Below are positions 25,729 through 34,346 of a stretch of DNA of 64,000 bases, piece by piece; the first letter of the stretch is position 1, and every line of letters begins with the position of its first letter. The notes beneath the pieces were generated by a model. That model saw only the letters and a list, made by a program, of their open reading frames with translations. It was not told where the DNA came from and ran no database searches. This DNA is from Streptomyces lacrimifluminis (GTDB lineage: Bacteria; Actinomycetota; Actinomycetes; Streptomycetales; Streptomycetaceae), in assembly GCF_014646095.1 (NCBI RefSeq), contig NZ_BMMU01000008.1:214274-278273 (forward strand), written 5' to 3'. Made by a program: the position numbers and the translations under genes.

Positions 25729-27342
25729 TCAAAGGACGTCCTCCTCGGTCACCCGGTCGGGCTCGGGGGTCGCGGTCGCGGCCCCCTCACCCGGAGGCCC
25801 GCCGTGGGTCCACGGGGTCTGGTCCGCGTCGGGGAGCTTCGCACCGCCTCGCTGCTCGTGCTCGAAGAGCGTGAAGCAGACCAGGTCCCCCTTCTCGGGC
25901 ACCGACCCGGCCTCGGGCTCCTTGCCGCGGCCCATCTTGTCGACCACCCGCAGCACGATCACCGAACCCTCGGCTCCCGGATCGTCCTCATAGCCGACGA
26001 ACTCCGCCGCCTGCGGCTTGCCGCCCAGCGAGCGGTACACCTTCACCCGCTCGCCGAGCTGCGGGCGGTCGTCCGTGCGGACGGTGACCAGTGGGCGCGG
26101 ACTCGGGCGCTTGCCCTCGCTGTACGTCATGACGACGTCCGTGACCTCGCCCGCGAACGCCTCCCCGGACAGCCGTCTGCCCGCCATCACCAGCGGGTCG
26201 TCCAGCGCCTCCTGGGCCTCCAGCCGGGCCTGTTCGCGCTCGCGCGTGGCCAGTTTGTTCGCCGCGGTCACCGCGTCGTCGCGGCGTGGCTGCGGGGGCT
26301 CGCCCGCGGTGACCCGGTCGCGGTGGCCGGTGAACGACCAGCGGTCGCGCGTCCACCGGTCGCCCGCGTGGGTACCCTCCGGCAGCGTCCGCAGCAGGTC
26401 GAGGCCGCGCCACACCGCGTCCCAGGTGGGCCGGGTACGGCTCTCGACGAGGACGCGGATCTCCCGCTCGGCCGCGGTGAGTTCACGGAGCCGGTCGTCC
26501 GCCGACTCGCCGTCCTCGGCGGCGGCGAGCGCGGTCCGGGCGCGGTTGTAGTTCTCGATCGCGGGGGCGAGCAGCTTGTTGTCGAACGCGGGGTCGGTCG
26601 CCGGGCCGGCCGGCGGCCACAGCAGCTGCCCCTTCGCGTCCCGCGCCAACTCGGCCCGCAGCGCCGCCTCGGCGCCCGACACACCGTCCGGCGGGTCGAT
26701 CCAGGCGAGCAGCGCGCCCAGATGCTGGTCCTCAAGGGTGGACTGGCCGGTGGCCCAGTGCCGGGACAGCACGTCCGTCAGCGCCAGGAGGAGGGCGGAG
26801 CCGGGGACCCGGGCGCGCTCCCCGTAGTGCGTGAACCAGCGGCCGAGCAACGGCACCCGGGGCGGCGCGGGATGCGGCGTCTCCGGGTCCTGTTCCGCCG
26901 TACGCCTGAAACGCATCGAGCGCCCCAGCAGCCGTACGAAGTCGATGCCGGCGCGACTCGGGACGATCAACTGGGGTGCGTCCGCGCACAGTTCGACCTC
27001 GACCTTGACGCGCTTGCCGGTCTCCGGGTCGATCTCGGCCCGCTCAGCCGCCTCCACCGTGGCGGCATAGGAGTCGATGAACGGCAGCACGACGTCGGCC
27101 AGTTCGGCCAGGAACGCGAACCTGAGGTCCCGGTCGCGCGGCTGCGGTACGACGAGCAGGCGCGGCGCGTCCCGGTCGTCGCCGACCAGCGCGCCCAGCG
27201 GGGCGCCTGCCTCACCGGCGGTGGTGAGCGGTACGAGGACCAGGGGCCGCTCGGACAGATGGCGGTGCCGGACGGTGGCGCCGGGCTGGGCGCGGCCGGT
27301 GCTGACGGCTTCGAGTCGGGCGAGCGTGCCGATCAACGACAT
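25729..27342 (-). CDS. Large unknown protein of the nuclease-helicase operon
   Basis: 537-residue protein that I do not recognise as a named family. The N-terminal third is alpha/beta (PLVLVPLTTAGEAGAPLGALV, FVRLLGRSMRFR). The middle is helical, with a probable coiled stretch (about 270-325 and 380-400; ATREREQARLEAQEAL). Residues 410-500 look like a beta-barrel: PLVTVRTDDRPQLGERVKVY, AAEFVGYEDD, GSVIVLRVVDKMG, KGDLVCFTLF. That position and character recall the 1B beta-barrel that UPF1/Dna2 helicases insert, which this operon's helicase lacks (inference). The tail is acidic and Pro-rich. Its start overlaps the nuclease stop by 10 nt, so the products are probably made in fixed ratio. Confidence 0.75.
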   Translation of the reverse strand: MSLIGTLARLEAVSTGRAQPGATVRHRHLSERPLVLVPLTTAGEAGAPLGALVGDDRDAPRLLVVPQPRDRDLRFAFLAELADVVLPFIDSYAATVEAAERAEIDPETGKRVKVEVELCADAPQLIVPSRAGIDFVRLLGRSMRFRRTAEQDPETPHPAPPRVPLLGRWFTHYGERARVPGSALLLALTDVLSRHWATGQSTLEDQHLGALLAWIDPPDGVSGAEAALRAELARDAKGQLLWPPAGPATDPAFDNKLLAPAIENYNRARTALAAAEDGESADDRLRELTAAEREIRVLVESRTRPTWDAVWRGLDLLRTLPEGTHAGDRWTRDRWSFTGHRDRVTAGEPPQPRRDDAVTAANKLATREREQARLEAQEALDDPLVMAGRRLSGEAFAGEVTDVVMTYSEGKRPSPRPLVTVRTDDRPQLGERVKVYRSLGGKPQAAEFVGYEDDPGAEGSVIVLRVVDKMGRGKEPEAGSVPEKGDLVCFTLFEHEQRGGAKLPDADQTPWTHGGPPGEGAATATPEPDRVTEEDVL

Positions 27343-28619
27343 ACGGCGCCCCCCGGTTCCAGCTCCGCTTCCAGCCCTGGCTCCAACTCCGGCTTCGGAG
27401 AGGCGAGTTCGGTGCCGCGCAGTGCCTCCGCGCGCAGGGCGGCTGCCCTCCGTAGCGCTGCCACCGTCGGGTCCTGGGGATCACCTGACCGGCCGTGGGC
27501 CGCCGACAACACGTCGTCGACCGTCGTCAGGGCGCCCAGTTCGGCCCGTACGGAACGGCCCAGGGACGTCACCGCGCCCCGCGCGCGGGAACGGTCGCGG
27601 CAGTGGAAGGCCAGCTCGCACGCGGACAGGCACTCCGGCGCGTACTCCGCGGGGACCGACTCGACCGCCGCCGTCAGGTCGCCGGCGGGCAGGTCCGGGG
27701 CGAAGCAGGTGCCCTCGGGGAGGGTGTCGGCGATGTCCTCGATACGGGTCAGCCGGGACAGTTGGCGGCCGGTCACCGCGCGCTGTTTGCGGACGTCGAC
27801 CGCGGAGGCCGCCGCGAGGTTGGAGAAGTCCTTCGGGCAGACCAGCAGTACGCGGTGGCGCACGACCGGTGCCGGATCGCCGCCCTGGACGAGCCGGGCG
27901 GCGACCTCCTCCAGCGCCAGTACATACACCGCGGCCTGGCGGGCCGCCGCGCCCACCTTCGCGGGGTCCGCCGAGCCGTCGAGCATCGGGAAGGACTTGA
28001 TCTCCACGACCGTCCAGCTGCCGTCCGGGTGCACGACCACCGCGTCCGGTTCCAGGAAGGCCGGCGAGCCCGCGACGTCGAGGGCCAGCATGGGGTGGTC
28101 GAGGAGCGTCCAGCCGCCGGTACCGGCGCCGGCTCTCGCCGCCGCTGTGGCGTCCCGCAGGGCCAGTGCCGTCCGCGCGGTGCGGCCTTCCGGCCCGCCC
28201 GCCGTGAGGTCGGGGACCTCGGCCTTCACCGGCGGTACGGCACCCGGGTCCAGCTTCTCGTGCACCAGCCGGAGCAGCTCCGCGCCTCCGTCGGCCTTGA
28301 CGCGGGCCTCGAAGGTGTTGCCGCGCGCCAGGGCGAACTGGGACTGTCCGAAGGCGGACGGTGAACCCAGCGCACTCGCCAGCGTCGCCTTGTTCACCCC
28401 CGCGCCGTCCAGGATCGCGCGCCGCCTGCACCCGGGGTTGGCGGCGAGGGCCGCGAGAGCACGCGCGTCCAGCGCCTTCGGCGGGACCGCGGGACCGCGC
28501 AGCTCAGCGAGCCGCTGCCGGAGCGCCGTCCCCCGCTTCCGCGGAAGCGGCACCCGGCTCGGCCCCTGGTCCGGGACCTGGCCCGAAGACGGACTCGCGC
28601 TGCCTTGGAATTCGCTCAC
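27333..28619 (-). CDS. RecB/Cas4-like PD-(D/E)XK nuclease with probable Fe-S cluster
   Basis: 428 residues from the GTG at 28619; the frame runs up to 28649 and a clear ribosome binding site is lacking, so the start is uncertain. Numbering from 28649, the nuclease core shows LEPDAVVV (Asp at about 201) and VVEIKSFP (Glu-x-Lys at about 214-216), the standard PD-(D/E)XK signature, then the QAAVYVLAL helix. One cysteine lies early (NPGCRRR, about 73) and three late in PECLSACELAFHC (C-x3-C-x5-C, about 338-349). That 1+3 layout is the Fe-S staple of Cas4, AddB and Dna2 nucleases. First gene of the operon with the 537-residue protein and the SF1 helicase. Function proposed: end resection or ssDNA processing. 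Confidence 0.75.
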   Translation of the reverse strand: MSEFQGSASPSSGQVPDQGPSRVPLPRKRGTALRQRLAELRGPAVPPKALDARALAALAANPGCRRRAILDGAGVNKATLASALGSPSAFGQSQFALARGNTFEARVKADGGAELLRLVHEKLDPGAVPPVKAEVPDLTAGGPEGRTARTALALRDATAAARAGAGTGGWTLLDHPMLALDVAGSPAFLEPDAVVVHPDGSWTVVEIKSFPMLDGSADPAKVGAAARQAAVYVLALEEVAARLVQGGDPAPVVRHRVLLVCPKDFSNLAAASAVDVRKQRAVTGRQLSRLTRIEDIADTLPEGTCFAPDLPAGDLTAAVESVPAEYAPECLSACELAFHCRDRSRARGAVTSLGRSVRAELGALTTVDDVLSAAHGRSGDPQDPTVAALRRAAALRAEALRGTELASPKPELEPGLEAELEPGGAVCR

Positions 28620-29469
28620 GCGGGGAAGTCTGGCATCCACCACTGACAATTGGGGCCTCTGCGCCGCGAGAGCGCGTTGCGACGGGCGCGACGCGGGCCG
28701 AGATCCACACCTTCGCCCGGTCCGCGTTCCGTATGACGAGCGGTGCCAGCAGCAGTCCGAGGCCCATCACGGCGGCGCCCGCGGCGGCGTCGAGGAAGTA
28801 GTGGTTGGCGGTGCCCATCACCACGATCGTCGTGATCAGCGGGTAGGCGACGCCCAGCACCTTGGTGGTGCGCGTACCGCCGTACCGCCACAGCATCACC
28901 CCGCACCACAGGGACCAGCCGACGTGCAGGCTCGGCATCGCCGCGTACTGGTTCGTCATGCCGCCGAGGCCCCGCGGGGCGCTGGCCTGGCCGCCCCACC
29001 AGCCGTACGAGCTGTACTGGGCCATCGTGTCCACGAAGCCGTGGCCGGCGTCCAGCAGACGGGGCGGGCAGGTGGGCAGCAGGGTGAAGCCGATGAGGCC
29101 GATGAAGGTCGAGGTCATCAGCCAGGCGCGGGCCGCCCGGTAGCGGACGGCGCGGGACCGGAAGAGCCAGACCAGGATGGCGGGGGTGACGAGGTAGTGC
29201 AGCGACGCGTACCAGAAGTCGGCCGGTACGCCGATCCAGGGCTCGCGGGTGAACAGACGGTTGAGCGGGTGTTCGGCGTTGAGCCACAGGGACTTCTCGA
29301 ACCTGAGGATCGCCAGGCCGTGCTCGACGGCGGTCGACTCGTTGCCCCGCACCAGCAGACGTCCGGCCGAATAGCACGCGTAGACCAGCAGGAGCAGTGG
29401 CAGCTCGGTCCACCAGCGGAGGCGGGTGGGCGGGGCAGCCCCGGTCCGTGCACTGTCGGTCCGCGGCAT
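28504..29469 (-). CDS. PAP2-family membrane phosphatase
   Basis: 321 residues from the ATG at 29469, with GGGAGAG 8 nt upstream. Five or six membrane helices. The PAP2_3-type signatures are AMPSLHVGWSLW (about 175) and NHYFLDAAAG (about 227), the two histidines of the vanadium-peroxidase-like active site, which fits a lipid phosphatase or inositol-phosphotransferase-like enzyme. The C-terminal 60 residues are charged and low in complexity, and overlap the 5' end of the nuclease gene by 116 nt in another frame. Either the overlap is real, or one of the two ends is misplaced. The two genes may be co-transcribed. Confidence 0.82.
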   Translation of the reverse strand: MPRTDSARTGAAPPTRLRWWTELPLLLLVYACYSAGRLLVRGNESTAVEHGLAILRFEKSLWLNAEHPLNRLFTREPWIGVPADFWYASLHYLVTPAILVWLFRSRAVRYRAARAWLMTSTFIGLIGFTLLPTCPPRLLDAGHGFVDTMAQYSSYGWWGGQASAPRGLGGMTNQYAAMPSLHVGWSLWCGVMLWRYGGTRTTKVLGVAYPLITTIVVMGTANHYFLDAAAGAAVMGLGLLLAPLVIRNADRAKVWISARVAPVATRSRGAEAPIVSGGCQTSPRERIPRQRESVFGPGPGPGAEPGAASAEAGDGAPAAAR

Positions 29470-29754
29470 CCGATCGTCTCTCCCACTCTGTGTTCCCGTT
29501 GAGCTGCGCCTCCGGTCGTCGGTGGCCTGCGGTTCGTCCGATTTTACGGTGTACGTGGACGTCTCATGCGTCACCCCCGTCACGAAAGACGTAAAGATCG
29601 ACCCCCCGGTTGCCCTCGGACAGCGTGCGCGATGATGGAGGGGTTCCGCCTTGCTTTTCCGCCATTCGGCACCTCTGATTCGCTTCGTCGTTCCCTTTCG
29701 TTCGTCTCTCACCTGTTTTGCCACGCTTACCGTCTCCCCCCGGAAGGGGTCCTC

Positions 29755-30351
29755 ATGGCATCGCGCATCCTGCTGGCCCGGCACGGGCAGACGGAGTGGT
29801 CACTGGCCGGCAAGCACACCGGCAGGACCGACGTCCCCCTGCTGGAGGAGGGGCGGCGCGGCGCCAAGCTGCTCGGCGAGCGGCTGCACCGGGCGCCCTT
29901 CGACGGACTCGCCGGGGTCGAGGTCCGCACGAGTCCCCTGGCACGCGCGCGTGAGACGTGCGAGATCGCCGGGTTCGGTGAGCGCGCGGCCGTGTGGGAC
30001 ACGCTCATGGAGTGGGACTACGGGGCGTACGAGGGCATGACCCCGGCGCAGATCCAGGCCGTGCGGCCCGGGTGGCTGATCTGGCGGGACGGAGTCCCCG
30101 GGGGCGAGAGCCTGGAGGCGGTGACCGCGCGCGCGGACGAGGTGGTCGCGTGGGCGCGGTCGGAGGACCGTGACGTGCTGGTGTTCGCGCACGGGCACAT
30201 ACTGCGGTCGATCGGGGCGCGCTGGCTCGGGCTGCCGATCGAGTTCGCGGCGCGGATCAGACTGAACCCGACGTCACTGTCGGTCCTGGGCTGGGCCTAC
30301 GGCGACCCGGCGATCGAGAGCTGGAACGACCTGGGGCACCTGGTCGGGTAG
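29755..30351 (+). CDS. Histidine phosphatase (phosphoglycerate-mutase-like) family protein
   Basis: 198 residues, ATG at 29755 with GGAAGGGG upstream. The phosphate-pocket motif [18 protein letters not shown] (about 6-23) holds the phospho-acceptor His; [25 protein letters not shown] (acid catalyst Glu) and [17 protein letters not shown] (second His, about 145) complete the site. Family members are acid phosphatases or cofactor-dependent mutases; the length and lack of an insert favour a phosphatase. Cytoplasmic. Divergent from the PAP2 gene. Confidence 0.88.
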   Translation: MASRILLARHGQTEWSLAGKHTGRTDVPLLEEGRRGAKLLGERLHRAPFDGLAGVEVRTSPLARARETCEIAGFGERAAVWDTLMEWDYGAYEGMTPAQIQAVRPGWLIWRDGVPGGESLEAVTARADEVVAWARSEDRDVLVFAHGHILRSIGARWLGLPIEFAARIRLNPTSLSVLGWAYGDPAIESWNDLGHLVG

Positions 30352-30468
30352 CGAGTCGCGGCCGACGCCGGTGCCTGCGGGTGGGTCGCGCGGCCCGGCG
30401 CTGTACGGGGTGCCGCCGCGCCCACCCGTGCCGCCCCAGCGGCACGACTGCCCGCAGCGGGGCGGGTT

Positions 30469-30525
30469 TTTCAGGGGCGCGGGGCTGTGACGTTGTGCGG
30501 CTTGGCCGCGTGGGCGCGACCAGCT
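30469..30525. repeat. Dispersed intergenic repeat, family A, copy 2
   Basis: TTCAGGGGCGCGGGGCTGT ... GCCGCGTGGGCGCGACCAGC, opposite in orientation to the copy at 646-700. It sits in the gap between the convergent phosphatase and HTH/TPR genes. The GC-rich surroundings (30352-30574) show several hairpins that could terminate both. Confidence 0.65.
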
Positions 30526-30574
30526 CCCACCGGGCCGGGCCCGCAGCCGGGCAGGGAAGCGCCAGGACCCGCCG

Positions 30575-32029
30575 CTACGCCGTTCTCGGCAGATTCGCGT
30601 GCCGCTCCAGGAACGCCGACACCCCCGAAGCCCGCCGGTGAGGCAACAGCACCCGTGCCGTAGCCGCCAGCATCGTCTGGATGCGGGAGGACTGGACCTC
30701 GTCCAGCAGGTCCAGAACCCGCATGCCCGCCACCGCCGCCTCGTCCGGGTGGCCGCCGCGGGCCAGGTCGTCGGTGAGCTCGGCCGTGTAGAGGGCGATG
30801 TTCCGGGTGAAGTGCGGGTTCTGGAGGTGGGCCGCGCGGCGGGCGTGCCGGGCCGCGCGGGGCCAGTCGCCCAGCGTCGACCAGCACTGCGCCTCCAGGC
30901 CCTCCAGCTCGGCCTCGCCGTAGAAACTCATCCACTCGGGGTCGGCCTCGGAGGGGCCACGTCCGTACAGCGACTGGGCCCGTGCCAGCGCCTGTTCGCA
31001 GCCGGCGCGGTCGGCGAGGCCCGCCCAGCCGCCCGCCTCGCGCAGCGCGAGCAGCGACATCAGGCGGGGTGAGCCCAGGGGCTTGGCCACGCGCTGCGCG
31101 GCCTGCGCCGCTCTGACCGCCTCGCGCGGGCGTCCCGAGTCGCGCGCGAGGAACGCGGTGTTGCAGAAGGCATGCGCCTCCAGGGCCGCGTCCCCGGACA
31201 CCCGGGCGGTCGCCAGCGCCTCCGCGTAGTGCGAGCGCGCGTCGTCGAAACGGCCCGAGTCGTGCGCCAGCCAGCCCACGGAGATGGCGAGTTCACCGGC
31301 GCCCGCGTGCAGCCGGTCCGCGATGGTCTGCCGTACGACGTCCGCGTCGAGCAGCTCGTAGGCGGCCCGCAGCGGTGCCGCCGCCCGCCGGTAGAGGCCG
31401 TCGGCGCCGTGCCGGTCGTCGAGCAGCCTGATACGGCGGACGGCCTCTTCCAGAGCCCCCGCCTCACCGGCTCCGACGCGGCGCAGGGGACGGTCCGCGG
31501 CCGAGGCCGAAGCCTCATACGTGAACCCGAAGGGGCTCAGGGAGGCGGCTGCCGCGGTGGCACCGCCCGTCATGAATGCGCGACGCAGCACGTCGCTCTC
31601 CTCGTAGTCGTCGTGCGTTTCGTACGGGTCCTGCGCGTTCCGCATCTCATACGGCTCGTACGCCCCCGGTGTCTCATCGGTACGGTGGGTCGGGATCGCG
31701 GGTTGTGCGGGGGGCGTGTCCTCCGTGTCGCGCGCCCCGCGTCCGCGTACCGACGAGCGGGGCGCGAACCCCAGGTCGGCCAGTGTCCGGCCGGGGAACA
31801 TGTGCAGGAACACCCGCTCGTACGCGTAGTTGGGACAGCGGATCTCACCCGCCTCGACCCGACCGACGTAACGCGCGTCACAGCTGACCCGCTCCCCGAT
31901 GTCGCGGGCGGCCCGCCGTACCGCCGCGGCGAACTCGCCCGGAGAGCGCTGTCCGCGCAACTGCCGAAAGGCGAGGTTCGGCCGTGGCGGCCGGGGGGAC
32001 TGCGACGAGGTCACTGTTGACGACGTCAT
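30575..32029 (-). CDS. XRE-type HTH regulator with TPR region (NsdA-like)
   Basis: 484 residues from the ATG at 32029, with GAGAGGG 7 nt upstream; the open frame extends 40 codons above it. An N-terminal helix-turn-helix (about 15-80; SPGEFAAAVRRAARDIGE, DARYVGRVEAGEIRCPNY) is followed by a disordered acidic linker rich in Tyr/Glu/Asp (about 95-145), a hydrophobic AFMTGGATAAAASLSPFG segment, and a long tetratricopeptide-like helical array (about 190-480). The layout is that of Streptomyces NsdA-type proteins that influence sporulation and antibiotic production. No adjacent partner suggests its target. It is likely cytoplasmic, and the hydrophobic stretch is weak as a membrane segment. Confidence 0.75.
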   Translation of the reverse strand: MTSSTVTSSQSPRPPRPNLAFRQLRGQRSPGEFAAAVRRAARDIGERVSCDARYVGRVEAGEIRCPNYAYERVFLHMFPGRTLADLGFAPRSSVRGRGARDTEDTPPAQPAIPTHRTDETPGAYEPYEMRNAQDPYETHDDYEESDVLRRAFMTGGATAAAASLSPFGFTYEASASAADRPLRRVGAGEAGALEEAVRRIRLLDDRHGADGLYRRAAAPLRAAYELLDADVVRQTIADRLHAGAGELAISVGWLAHDSGRFDDARSHYAEALATARVSGDAALEAHAFCNTAFLARDSGRPREAVRAAQAAQRVAKPLGSPRLMSLLALREAGGWAGLADRAGCEQALARAQSLYGRGPSEADPEWMSFYGEAELEGLEAQCWSTLGDWPRAARHARRAAHLQNPHFTRNIALYTAELTDDLARGGHPDEAAVAGMRVLDLLDEVQSSRIQTMLAATARVLLPHRRASGVSAFLERHANLPRTA

Positions 32030-32309
32030 GGCCGGGCCCTCTCTGCGAACCGTCGAACCGTGCCGGATTCCTGACGAGTTGGAACAGTTATCCATCGGAC
32101 GTCCTGTTTCCGGCGGGCAAGAACGTACCGGTTGTGCACGACCCGCCATGCGGGGTTTGGCTACAAACCGGATATCTCATCCACGATCCGCCATGAACTG
32201 CCATCCTTTGCAGCGGTCCTGCGCCGTAGCCGTTGACGTTCTGACGCGTTGAACCCGACGGACCGGGAGACACCCGAACTCCCGACCCGTTCGTTTCAGG
32301 AGGGGTTCC

Positions 32310-32768
32310 GTGGTGGAGGCCGGGATGGAGATCAGTCAGAGCACCGATCCTTGTGCGCAGTTCAGGGCGCGTACATCACCCGCGTTGCCCGCATCGGCAG
32401 TGTCAAACGCAGTGCACAGCTGCGATCTGGTGACGGTGCCGGCGCGGCAGGGGCTGGAGGCGGTCGACATCCTGCGCCGGGGTGCCGGCGACGCGGTCGG
32501 CCCCGTACTGCACGACGACGGCTGCGACACCCTGGGCTTCCTGGTACCGCCCGGCACCGCCGCAGCCTGGGACGTCCCCGGCAGCACCTGCACGGAGACC
32601 AACGGGCGCGGTCTGAGCCTCGCGGCCCCCGATCCCGCACCCCCCGTCGAGGGCTCGGACTGGCTGCTCCCGCCCGGCGACGCGGACCTGGCCACCGACC
32701 CGGCGGTGCTCCGCGCGGCCCTCGGCGAGGCGGCCCGGCTGATCGAGGCCGCCGACAACCATCGCTGA
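32310..32768 (+). CDS. Conserved hypothetical protein
   Basis: 152 residues. AGGAGGGG (32298-32305) precedes two consecutive GTG codons, either of which may start. A globular alpha/beta protein with DLVTVPARQGLEAVDILRR, GDAVGPVLHDDGCDTLGFLVPPG and a C-terminal helix LREALGEAARLIEAADN-like segment. Two cysteines, no export signal. The GFLVPPGTAAAWDVPGS region resembles the short cytosolic proteins found beside regulators in streptomycetes, but I cannot assign a family. Divergent from the HTH/TPR regulator, 280 bp away. Confidence 0.6.
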   Translation: MVEAGMEISQSTDPCAQFRARTSPALPASAVSNAVHSCDLVTVPARQGLEAVDILRRGAGDAVGPVLHDDGCDTLGFLVPPGTAAAWDVPGSTCTETNGRGLSLAAPDPAPPVEGSDWLLPPGDADLATDPAVLRAALGEAARLIEAADNHR

Positions 32769-32819
32769 CCTGATCCGGACGACAGGCCCTGGTCGTTCGC
32801 GCACCCCGATAATGGGGGA

Positions 32820-33689
32820 ATGGGGAAGTCCAGGAACGCGCGGCGCGGACAGTCGGCCGCCGAGGCCGTCGTCGAGACGGTCGACGGCGGGCTCGCCGAG
32901 CTGATCCCCGACCGGGACCGGGCGCGCGCCTGGACACTGCTCATCGACGGCGCCCCGCAGTCCCATGTCGACCTCGACGACCCGGCGTACCTCTCCTTCG
33001 AGTACCAGCGCCGCCTCGGACATGTGATCGACCTTGTCGCCCCGCCCGGCAAGCCCGTACAGGTCGTGCACCTCGGCGGCGGCGCCCTCACCCTCGCCCG
33101 GTACGTCGCCGCGACCCGCCCCCGGTCCACCCAGCAGGCCGTCGAACGGGACGCGGCCCTCGTCCAACTGGTCCGCCGCGAGCTGCCGTTGGACACCAAC
33201 GCCCGCATCCGGGTGCGCTCCACCGACGCCCGCGAAGGACTCGCGAAGATCCCCGACGGCTGGGCCGACCTCGTCATCGCGGACGTGTTCAGCGGGGCGC
33301 GCACCCCGGCCCATCTGACGTCGGTCGAGTTCCTGACGGACGTCCGCAGGGTCGTGAACGACGCCGGCTGTTACGCCGCCAACCTCGCCGACGGGCCGCC
33401 GCTCGCCCATCTGCGCGGCCAGATCGCCACCGCGGGGACCGTCTTCCCCGAGCTGGCCCTGATCGCCGACCCCACCGTGCTGCGGGGGAAACGGTTCGGC
33501 AACGCGGTGCTCGTCGGCTCCGCGCACCCACTGCCCATCGCCGAGCTGACCCGCCGCGCCGCCTCCGACCCGCATCCCGCCCGCCTCGAACACGGCCGCG
33601 CCCTCACGGACTTCACCGGCGGAGCCGTACCGGTCATGGACGCGGCGGCGGTCGCCTCACCGGCACCACCGCCGTCGGTGTTCCGCTGA
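32820..33689 (+). CDS. Spermidine-synthase-like SAM-dependent transferase
   Basis: 289 residues with the Rossmann methyltransferase fold of spermidine synthases: VQVVHLGGGALTLARYVA (motif I, about 79-96), QQAVERDAALVQLV (acidic end of strand 2), DLVIADVFSGARTPAHLTS (motif III/IV, about 150-168) and FLTDVRRVVNDAGCYAANL. The gatekeeper aspartates of true spermidine synthase are not clear, so the substrate is open; the Streptomyces members are usually labelled fused MFS/spermidine synthase but this one has no membrane part. GATAAT (32809-32814) lies just before the ATG, which has no proper ribosome binding site, so the message may be leaderless. Confidence 0.78.
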   Translation: MGKSRNARRGQSAAEAVVETVDGGLAELIPDRDRARAWTLLIDGAPQSHVDLDDPAYLSFEYQRRLGHVIDLVAPPGKPVQVVHLGGGALTLARYVAATRPRSTQQAVERDAALVQLVRRELPLDTNARIRVRSTDAREGLAKIPDGWADLVIADVFSGARTPAHLTSVEFLTDVRRVVNDAGCYAANLADGPPLAHLRGQIATAGTVFPELALIADPTVLRGKRFGNAVLVGSAHPLPIAELTRRAASDPHPARLEHGRALTDFTGGAVPVMDAAAVASPAPPPSVFR

Positions 33690-33711
33690 CCCCGGCGGTC
33701 GGTCACCGGTC

Positions 33712-34227
33712 TCAGTAGGTGATGACCTGCACGTGCGGCGGGCCGTCGTGCCAGGTGCAGAACACCGTCACCCGGTCCGCGCCCGCGCCGAACTCCACCC
33801 GGATCCACGTCTCCGTCTTCCACACCTGCATCGACCAGCCCGCTCCGGGCGTCGCCGACACGAGCGTCGCGTAGTCCGTGCCGAGGTCGAAGACCGCCCG
33901 CCCGCCGTCGGTGTCGTACGCCTTCACCGTGGACGCCGTCTTGGAGGGGGCCGCGCTCGCGGGGGCTGCCGACGTGGGGGACGGGGTCGGGGTGGGCGAC
34001 GCGGTCGGTGCCCGGCGGGTGGGCGCCCGGCTCGCGGCCGAGGGCAGGGGGTTCGGCTCCTGGGCGGTCGGCGTCCGGCCGGTCGCGTCGGCAGCCGTGA
34101 TGGGGAGCGCGCGAGGCGGGTCGTACGCCGTCCCCGCCATCACCGTGTGGACACCCCACCACGTCATCGTGGACGCCGCGCCCGTGGCCAGCATCCACGC
34201 CAGAAGGTGTACGAGTCCTCTGCGCAT
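33712..34227 (-). CDS. Membrane-anchored or secreted protein with Thr/Pro-rich linker
   Basis: 171 residues. A single N-terminal hydrophobic segment (about 5-32, LVHLLAWMLATGAASTMTWW) acts as an anchor or uncleaved signal. It is followed by a Thr/Ser/Pro/Ala-rich stretch (about 45-100) of the wall-spanning type and a small C-terminal beta domain (about 100-171) with MQVWKTETWIRVEFGAGAD and VFCTWHDGPPHVQVI. No catalytic motif. Divergent from the two-component system that starts 120 bp away, so it is a plausible target or sensor partner of that system. Function unknown. Confidence 0.65.
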   Translation of the reverse strand: MRRGLVHLLAWMLATGAASTMTWWGVHTVMAGTAYDPPRALPITAADATGRTPTAQEPNPLPSAASRAPTRRAPTASPTPTPSPTSAAPASAAPSKTASTVKAYDTDGGRAVFDLGTDYATLVSATPGAGWSMQVWKTETWIRVEFGAGADRVTVFCTWHDGPPHVQVITY

Positions 34228-34295
34228 CGCCGGTCATACTGCCTCACCCGCCCCACGGGTGTCGCCTGTCGCCGCTGGGCGCGGTCGCCGTGGAG

Positions 34296-34304
34296 TTATC
34301 CACA
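34296..34304 (+). promoter_or_regulatory. Single consensus DnaA box
   Basis: TTATCCACA, an exact match to the classical DnaA box, 43 nt before the response-regulator ATG and between divergent genes. Isolated; no cluster of boxes or AT-rich origin region is near. Confidence 0.5.
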
Positions 34305-34346
34305 GGCGCCGGACCCGGCTCGCCGGATTGGCGTACGGTGCGGCGC

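Noticed and set aside
25804..29502. Very long (1232-codon) plus-strand open frame
   Set aside because: It runs antisense through the well-supported nuclease, 537-residue and PAP2 genes; composition is that of a GC-rich shadow frame.
34260..34346. A replication origin around the DnaA box
   Set aside because: A single box, no further boxes or AT-rich unwinding region, and dnaA/dnaN are not nearby.
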